A stretch of 27,516 bases of DNA from Frondihabitans sp. (GTDB taxonomy: Bacteria; Actinomycetota; Actinomycetes; Actinomycetales; Microbacteriaceae), in contig JAODMX010000117.1 in assembly GCA_025464735.1 (NCBI GenBank), forward strand, positions 1 through 27,516, written 5' to 3'. Shown here one piece after another: positions 22,736 through 27,516 of the stretch. Below the pieces are notes generated by a model. It ran no database searches and had not been told where the DNA came from. It saw only the letters and a program-made list of their open reading frames with translations. Both the position numbers and the translations under genes were made by a program. Numbering within the stretch: the first letter of the stretch is position 1; every line of letters begins with the position of its first letter.

Positions 22736-23430
22736 TGCGGATCGGGGTCGTCACTTTCCCGGGCTCGCTCGACGATCGCGACGCCCAGCGCGCGGTTCGC
22801 CTCGCAGGAGCCGAGCCGGTCGCCCTCTGGCACGGTGCCCACGACCTCGAGGGGGTCGAGGCCATCATCCTTCCCGGTGGTTTCAGCTACGGCGACTACC
22901 TGCGTGCCGGTGCCATCGCGAGCCTCTCGCCGATCATGACCGAGGTCGTCGATGCCGCGAACAAGGGTGTCCCCGTGCTCGGTATCTGCAACGGGTTCCA
23001 GATGCTCGCCGAGGCGCGCCTGATCCCGGGCGCGCACACTCGCAACGCGCACCAGCAGTTCATCCGGCGCGACCAGCGCCTTCGCGTCGAGAACGCGGAG
23101 ACCGACTGGACGAATGGTTTCGACAAGGGCCAGGAGATCACGATCCCGCTCAAGAACGCTGACGGCCGCTTCATCGCCGACGCCGAGACCATCAAGCGCA
23201 TCGAAGGCGAAGGGCAGGTCGCCTTCCGGTATGTGGGTGTGAACCCCAACGGATCCTTCGATGACATCGCGGGCGTCTCGAATGAGCGAGGCAACGTCGT
23301 CGGGCTCATGCCACATCCGGAGCACGCTACCGAGCCGGGCTTCGGCCCCGACACTCCCGCCGCGATGTCGAGCGGGGTCGACGGGCTCACCTTCTTCACG
23401 TCCGTCATTTCTAAGGCACTCGTCAAATGA
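22735..23430 (+). CDS. purQ: FGAM synthase glutaminase subunit PurQ
   Basis: The 231-residue class I glutamine amidotransferase supplies ammonia to PurL. It starts [20 protein letters not shown] and has the oxyanion region [16 protein letters not shown]. The nucleophile is C85 in GICNGFQ, and the other triad members are H194 and E196 in PHPEHA. Length is typical for PurQ. The start overlaps purS by 1 nt and the end overlaps purL by 4 nt (ATGA), so all three should be made in balance. Confidence 0.96.
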   Translation: MRIGVVTFPGSLDDRDAQRAVRLAGAEPVALWHGAHDLEGVEAIILPGGFSYGDYLRAGAIASLSPIMTEVVDAANKGVPVLGICNGFQMLAEARLIPGAHTRNAHQQFIRRDQRLRVENAETDWTNGFDKGQEITIPLKNADGRFIADAETIKRIEGEGQVAFRYVGVNPNGSFDDIAGVSNERGNVVGLMPHPEHATEPGFGPDTPAAMSSGVDGLTFFTSVISKALVK

Positions 23431-25751
23431 GCACCGAACTCACCCAGGCCCCGGGCACACACGTCCCTGACACGGTTGCTAACGCCGCTGCCACTCCCGA
23501 CCGCGAGCAGCCCTTCGCTGCCCTCGGGCTGAAGGAAGACGAGTACCTCTCGATCCGCGAGATCCTCGGCCGTCGTCCCACCAGCGGCGAGCTCGCCATG
23601 TACTCCGTCATGTGGAGCGAGCACTGCTCCTACAAGTCGAGCAAGATGTACCTCCGCCAGTTCGGCGAGAAGGTCTCCCCTGCCATGAAGAAGAACCTCA
23701 TGGTCGGCATGGGAGAGAACGCCGGCGTGGTCGACGTCGGCGGCGGCTGGGCCGTGACCTTCAAGGGCGAAAGCCACAACCACCCGAGCTACATCGAGCC
23801 CTACCAGGGCGCGGCGACGGGCGTGGGCGGCATCGTCCGCGACATCATCTCAATGGGCGCGCGACCCGTCGCTGTGATGGACCAGCTGCGCTTCGGCGAC
23901 ATCGACGCGGCTGACACCCGGCGCGTCGTCGACGGTGTCGTCGGTGGCATCAGCTTCTACGCCAACTGCCTCGGCCTACCCAACATCGGCGGCGAGACGG
24001 TGTTCGACAAGGTCTACCAGGGCAACCCGCTCGTCAACGTGCTGAGCGTCGGCGTCCTCCGCCACGAAGACCTCCACCTCGCGAACGCCAAGGGCGCGGG
24101 CAACAAGGTCGTGCTCTTCGGCGCCCGCACCGGTGGCGACGGAATCGGCGGAGCCTCCATCCTCGCCTCCGACACCTTCTCGGCCGGTGGCCCGACCAAG
24201 CGTCCCTCGGTGCAGGTCGGTGACCCCTTCGCTGAGAAGGTGCTCATCGAGTGCTGCCTCGAGCTGTTCCGTGACGAGCTGGTCGAGGGCATCCAAGACC
24301 TCGGCGCCGCCGGCATCAGCTGCGCGACGTCGGAGCTGGCGAGCAACGGCGACGGCGGGATGTTCATCGAACTCGACAAGGTGCTTCTGCGCGATCCTTC
24401 GCTCACGGCCGAAGAGATCCTGATGAGCGAGAGCCAGGAGCGGATGATGGCCGTGGTTCAGCCATCGAAGCTCGACGCGTTCTTGAAGGTCGTCGAGAAG
24501 TGGGACGTCGAGACGAGCGTGCTCGGCGAGGTCACCGACACCGGGCGCCTCGTGATCAACTGGCACGGCGAGGAGATCGTCAACGTAGAGCCCCGCACGG
24601 TCGCCGTCGACGGTCCCGTCTACGAGCGCCCCGTCGCCTACCCGGCCTTCCTCGACGACCTGCAGGCCGACACGGCAGCAGGGCTCGAGCGGCCTTCGTC
24701 GGGAGATGAGATCCGTGCCCAGTTCCTGCAGCTGCTCGGCTCCCCCAACCTCGCCGACAAGAGCTGGATCACCAACCAGTACGACACCTACGTCCTCGGC
24801 AACACGGCACTGTCGTTCCCCGACGACGGCGGGATGATCCGCGTCGACGAAGAGAGCGGCCTCGGCTTCGCGATCTCGACCGACGCCAACGGGCGTTACT
24901 GTCAGCTGGATCCTGCACAGGGCGCCCGCCTTGCCCTCGCTGAGGCCTACCGCAACGTCGCCGTCACCGGCGCCACCCCCGTCGCGATCACCGACTGCCT
25001 CAACTTCGGCAGCCCGGAGAACCCCGAGGTCATGTGGCAGTTCTCCCAGACGGTCGCGGCCCTGTCAGACGCGTGCCTCGAGATGGAGATCCCGGTGACG
25101 GGCGGCAACGTCTCGTTCTACAACCAGACCGGTACCGCCCCGATCCACCCGACGCCGGTCATCGGCGTGCTCGGCGTGATCGATGACGTCGCGAAAAGGA
25201 TCCCGTCGGGCTGGCAGGACGAGGGCGACAACATCTACCTCCTCGGCACGACGTCACTCGAGCTCGACGGGTCGGCCTGGGCCGGAGTGGTCCACGATCA
25301 CCTCGGCGGCCGTCCCCCCGGGGTCTCGCTGTCGGGTGAGCAGGAGCTCGCCGGTCTGATTCGCGCAGGCGGCGACCAGTCGCTCTTGGGCTCGGCTCAC
25401 GACCTCTCGGACGGCGGCCTCGGCCAGGCACTCGCCGAGGCGGTGCTGCGCTTCGGCGTCGGCGCCCGCGTCTGGCTCGACGAGATCATGGAACGCGACG
25501 GCGTCGACGCCGCCACAGCCCTCTTCAGCGAGTCGACCGGACGCGTGATCGTGTCAGTTCCGCGAGAAGACGACGTGAAGTTCCGCGGTCTGTGCGAGGG
25601 CCGCGGTTATCCCGTTGCCCGCATCGGAGTGACCGACGCCGCGAGCGGTTCCCTCGAAGTGCAGGACTTCTTCGAGGTCGGTCTTGCCGAGCTTCGCGAG
25701 GTACACCGCGGCACACTTCCGTCCCGCTTCGGCGCCACGATCCAGGAGTAG
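23427..25751 (+). CDS. purL: FGAM synthase synthetase subunit PurL
   Basis: The 774-residue protein is the small-type PurL, which works with PurS and PurQ to convert FGAR to FGAM using ATP. It has an N-terminal extension, then [29 protein letters not shown], the conserved ESHNHP (E115-P120), DQLRFGD, and a second AIR-synthase-like half. That half starts with [12 protein letters not shown] and holds [28 protein letters not shown] and a late [14 protein letters not shown]. Both PurM-like domains are complete. The ATG overlaps purQ by 4 nt. It is the last gene of the purSQL operon. Confidence 0.97.
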   Translation: MSTELTQAPGTHVPDTVANAAATPDREQPFAALGLKEDEYLSIREILGRRPTSGELAMYSVMWSEHCSYKSSKMYLRQFGEKVSPAMKKNLMVGMGENAGVVDVGGGWAVTFKGESHNHPSYIEPYQGAATGVGGIVRDIISMGARPVAVMDQLRFGDIDAADTRRVVDGVVGGISFYANCLGLPNIGGETVFDKVYQGNPLVNVLSVGVLRHEDLHLANAKGAGNKVVLFGARTGGDGIGGASILASDTFSAGGPTKRPSVQVGDPFAEKVLIECCLELFRDELVEGIQDLGAAGISCATSELASNGDGGMFIELDKVLLRDPSLTAEEILMSESQERMMAVVQPSKLDAFLKVVEKWDVETSVLGEVTDTGRLVINWHGEEIVNVEPRTVAVDGPVYERPVAYPAFLDDLQADTAAGLERPSSGDEIRAQFLQLLGSPNLADKSWITNQYDTYVLGNTALSFPDDGGMIRVDEESGLGFAISTDANGRYCQLDPAQGARLALAEAYRNVAVTGATPVAITDCLNFGSPENPEVMWQFSQTVAALSDACLEMEIPVTGGNVSFYNQTGTAPIHPTPVIGVLGVIDDVAKRIPSGWQDEGDNIYLLGTTSLELDGSAWAGVVHDHLGGRPPGVSLSGEQELAGLIRAGGDQSLLGSAHDLSDGGLGQALAEAVLRFGVGARVWLDEIMERDGVDAATALFSESTGRVIVSVPREDDVKFRGLCEGRGYPVARIGVTDAASGSLEVQDFFEVGLAELREVHRGTLPSRFGATIQE

Positions 25752-25772
25752 CGCGCGCCTGCCGCTCTGCCG

Positions 25773-25812
25773 CGCTCCTGCGCTCCTGCACTCCTGCGCT
25801 CCTGCGCTCCTG
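25773..25812. repeat. 8-bp tandem repeat, five copies
   Basis: Five consecutive units of CGCTCCTG run head to tail. The third has one change (CACTCCTG). The array starts 21 nt after the purL stop and is followed directly by the first 63-bp palindromic repeat. It may be a slippage-prone tract. Confidence 0.8.
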
Positions 25813-25816
25813 CGCC

Positions 25817-25879
25817 GCAGAACTCCACGACACGCCACTCACGTTTGGCCGTGCGCGCCAATAGTGGAGTCGTGCGGGC
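25817..25879. repeat. 63-bp palindromic repeat, copy 1
   Basis: The element runs from GCAGAACTCCACGACACGCC to GTGGAGTCGTGCGGGC. The outer arms ACTCCAC and GTGGAGT are complementary. A direct repeat-like CGCCA block occurs on both sides of the central stretch. Copies 2 and 3 have the same length and much the same sequence. It lies between purL and the nuclease gene. Confidence 0.75.
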
Positions 25880-26005
25880 ATGACGCCTCCCTTACCCGAA
25901 CGCGGACTGGTCTCCGCTCCTCCACAACCGCGCAAATGGCGGAGTTTTCCACAAGGTGGCACGAGCGTGCCTCACGCGCGTGGGCGGTAGGGGCACGCTG
26001 GATCC

Positions 26006-26911
26006 ATGCTGGATCCTCTGCCACCCCCGCTCGTCGATCGACCCTTCGCCGTCCGCGAGGCGATTGCGTTGGGTGTCAAGCGTCAACGACTCCGACGGCT
26101 CGACCTCGAAGCGCCTTTTCACGGAGTCCGAACTCCGCTGGTCCCCCAGACCCATTTCGAGCTCTGCCGGGCTCTGGCCTCCGTCCTCAGGGCAGACCAA
26201 TTCATCAGCCATTCGAGCAGTGCCCAGCTTTGGGGCCTCCCCCTCCCACGCCGACTTGAGGCTCGGGGTCTACCGATCCACGTAACTTCGGTGAACCGCC
26301 GTGAGCCTCGACGCACAGGAGTGATCGGCCATCGCAATCCGAGGGCGCCGGATCCGGGGCGCCTTGCGGGCATTCCTCTCAGTTCACCGGTAGCCGCCTG
26401 GGTGGAATGTCGGGAGCTTCTCGACCTGGATGAGCTCATCGTCATGGGAGACGCTCTCGTGGGGCGATGGTCGAGGTTCGGCGCGGCATCCACACTTCCC
26501 GTATCGAAGCTCGTGGAGGCCACAGACGCCGCACCGGTGCGGAATGCCGGTCGATTGCGCGAGGCGCTCGAGCTCATTCGGCCCAAGTCCCGTTCCCCGG
26601 CCGAAACGCGGCTGCGCCTGTTGATCGTGCACAGTGGTCTGCCCGAGCCCGTGCTCAACTATGACGCCACATCAGCGTCGGGCGAGGTACTCGGCTGTGT
26701 CGACCTGGCGTATCCGTCTAGGAGGATCGCGATCGAATATGAGGGAGAACACCATTTCCGGGATCGCGCCCAAGACGAAAAGGACATCGAACGGCGCGAA
26801 CGCTTCGCCGACGCCGGTTGGCGAACCATCAGGGTCACCTCGGAGCACATGCTGCACCCGAACATCCTGGTCGCGCGCGTCGCTCATCACCTGGGCATAG
26901 AACTTTCGTAG
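26006..26911 (+). CDS. AbiEi-like N-terminus fused to a Vsr/DUF559-type nuclease domain
   Basis: The 301-residue protein has an N-terminal segment (VREAIALGVKRQRLRRLDLE, then SHSSSAQLWGLPLP) resembling the winged-helix part of AbiEi-type antitoxin-like proteins. Its C-terminal third matches a PD-(D/E)xK fold of the Vsr/DUF559 kind. The likely catalytic set is E200 (SPAETRLRLL), D233 (CVDLAYP) and E244-Y-E246 (AIEYEGEHH), followed by ERFADAGWRTIRVTSEHML. It may cut or bind DNA. Such genes are common in actinobacteria and their role is not established. No partner toxin gene is adjacent. ATG 26006 sits inside a direct repeat CTGGATCC-ATG-CTGGATCC, and the ribosome binding site is weak (TAGGGG, about 12 nt away). 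The gene is flanked by copies of the 63-bp repeat. Confidence 0.75.
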   Translation: MLDPLPPPLVDRPFAVREAIALGVKRQRLRRLDLEAPFHGVRTPLVPQTHFELCRALASVLRADQFISHSSSAQLWGLPLPRRLEARGLPIHVTSVNRREPRRTGVIGHRNPRAPDPGRLAGIPLSSPVAAWVECRELLDLDELIVMGDALVGRWSRFGAASTLPVSKLVEATDAAPVRNAGRLREALELIRPKSRSPAETRLRLLIVHSGLPEPVLNYDATSASGEVLGCVDLAYPSRRIAIEYEGEHHFRDRAQDEKDIERRERFADAGWRTIRVTSEHMLHPNILVARVAHHLGIELS

Positions 26912-26920
26912 CTCCCGGGC

Positions 26921-26983
26921 GCAGAACTCCACGAATCGCCACTCAGGTTCGATGACACTCGCCATTCGCGGAGTCGTCCGGGC
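26921..26983. repeat. 63-bp palindromic repeat, copy 2
   Basis: It starts GCAGAACTCCACGAATCGCC, the same 5' arm as copy 1 with two changes, and ends CGGAGTCGTCCGGGC. The 3' arm CGCCATTCGCGGAGT pairs with the 5' arm through most of 18 positions. It begins 9 nt after the nuclease stop codon and could also act as that gene's terminator. Confidence 0.75.
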
Positions 26984-27013
26984 CAACGGCTCACGCGCCG
27001 ACGTGCGTCGCCC

Positions 27014-27076
27014 GCTGAACTCCATAACTCGCCACTCACGTTCGGGCACGGGCGCCATTCGTGGAGTCCTGCGGAG
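27014..27076. repeat. 63-bp palindromic repeat, copy 3
   Basis: It starts GCTGAACTCCATAACTCGCC and ends GTGGAGTCCTGCGGAG. It keeps the CGCCACTCACGTTCGG core and the CGCCATTCGTGGAGT arm. It lies in the same orientation as copies 1 and 2, 30 nt after copy 2 and 18 nt before the 3' end of the convergent lactonase gene. Confidence 0.75.
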
Positions 27077-27094
27077 CGAACGAACGAACCCGCC

Positions 27095-27516
27095 TCAGCG
27101 CACGCGATCGAAGACGACGCAGGCCGGGCTGCCGGTCTCGATGACCGCCGTGGGCGCACCGGGGATGCCCGTGGCGGGATCGAGGGGCAGGATCGAGACG
27201 GTGTCGGAGAGCTGGTTGGCGACGTAGAGCTCGGTGCCGGTGATCGCGAAGTGGCGCGGCCAGCGGCCACCGCACGGCACCTCGGCGACCAGCGCGAGGC
27301 GATCATCGGCGCCCGCGGCCACGGCCAGCACGGCGATCGTGTCGCGCCCGCGTACAGCGGCGTAGGCGCGGTCGCCGTGCACCTCGAGATGCGACAGCAG
27401 CACCTCGCCGGTGCCCTGAGCCACAGAGGAGTCGACGGCCGAGACGGCATAATCGAGGGTGAAGTCATTACCGGAGCCCGACAGCACGTGGATCCGCCCG
27501 TCGAGCTCGCCGGCCA
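27095..27516 (-). CDS. lactonase-family beta-propeller protein, partial at the window edge
   Basis: Only the last 140 or so residues are inside the window and the frame runs off the 27516 edge. The blades show the seven-bladed propeller pattern of the 6-phosphogluconolactonase/YbhE-type lactonase family: LSHLEVHGDRAYAAVRGRDTIAVLAV, then RHFAITGTELYVANQLSDTVSILPLD and a closing VVFDRVR. The first visible residues belong to an earlier blade, so any start codon seen here (GTG near 27487) is not the true start. A role in hydrolysing 6-phosphogluconolactone or a related lactone is the family expectation. Confidence 0.75.
   Translation of the reverse strand, partial: AGELDGRIHVLSGSGNDFTLDYAVSAVDSSVAQGTGEVLLSHLEVHGDRAYAAVRGRDTIAVLAVAAGADDRLALVAEVPCGGRWPRHFAITGTELYVANQLSDTVSILPLDPATGIPGAPTAVIETGSPACVVFDRVR

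Noticed and set aside
25943..25951. TTTTCCACA, a match to a DnaA box
   Set aside because: It is a single box with no cluster, no AT-rich unwinding region and no dnaA/dnaN nearby, so it is not an origin.
25914..25960. Possible fourth copy of the 63-bp repeat
   Set aside because: It shares only a GGCGGAGTT-like stretch. The arms and central core do not align over the full length.
25773..27076. CRISPR array
   Set aside because: The repeats are either contiguous 8-mers or 63-bp palindromes at irregular distances with a gene between them. There are no regular spacers and no cas genes.

Overview
The window is chromosomal DNA from a high-GC Gram-positive bacterium, most likely an actinobacterium of the family Microbacteriaceae. 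The evidence is the GC-rich third codon positions, frequent GTG starts, many ATGA/GTGA stop-start overlaps, a DUF3073 protein, a small-type PurL with separate PurS and PurQ, and a mycobacterial-type FurA. The genus cannot be fixed from the sequence alone. I found no rRNA, tRNA, CRISPR array, transposase or phage gene.

Region 1 (1-4366) looks accessory. A secreted repeat protein of about 824 residues runs on the minus strand behind a relatively AT-rich promoter and a long leader with two stem-loops. It lies back to back with a glycogen-debranching-type gene that lacks its N-terminal domain. The junction near 2880 looks like a rearrangement scar.

Region 2 (4479-9902) is a tightly coupled surface-glycan operon: a small coiled-coil protein, a NeuD/PglD-type acyltransferase, a DegT-type sugar aminotransferase, two paralogous GT4 glycosyltransferases and a third, divergent glycosyltransferase. 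Most junctions are 4-nt overlaps. The operon meets a flavin monooxygenase-like gene tail to tail, with both stop codons inside one CTAG.

Region 3 (11206-17665) is a housekeeping block built round purine synthesis: DUF3073, a small membrane protein, purM facing away from purF, a two-helix membrane protein and a sterol-carrier-like protein on the minus strand, then purD-purC. Together with purS-purQ-purL (22436-25751) it encodes PurF, PurD, PurS/Q/L, PurM and PurC. PurN, PurE/K, PurB and PurH are not in the window.

Region 4 (17768-22049) has two GNAT acetyltransferases, a furA-katA peroxide-defence pair with a palindromic operator candidate, and a CtaG-type cytochrome oxidase assembly protein.

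Region 5 (25752-27516) is repeat-rich. Five copies of an 8-bp unit follow purL, and three copies of a 63-bp imperfect palindrome flank a gene encoding an AbiEi-like N-terminus joined to a Vsr/DUF559-type nuclease domain. The window ends inside a lactonase-type beta-propeller gene.

The items most worth a second look are the 63-bp repeat family around the nuclease gene, the debranching-enzyme/surface-protein junction with its structured leader, and the 33-bp divergent purD / sterol-carrier intergenic region, whose elements suggest back-to-back leaderless promoters.
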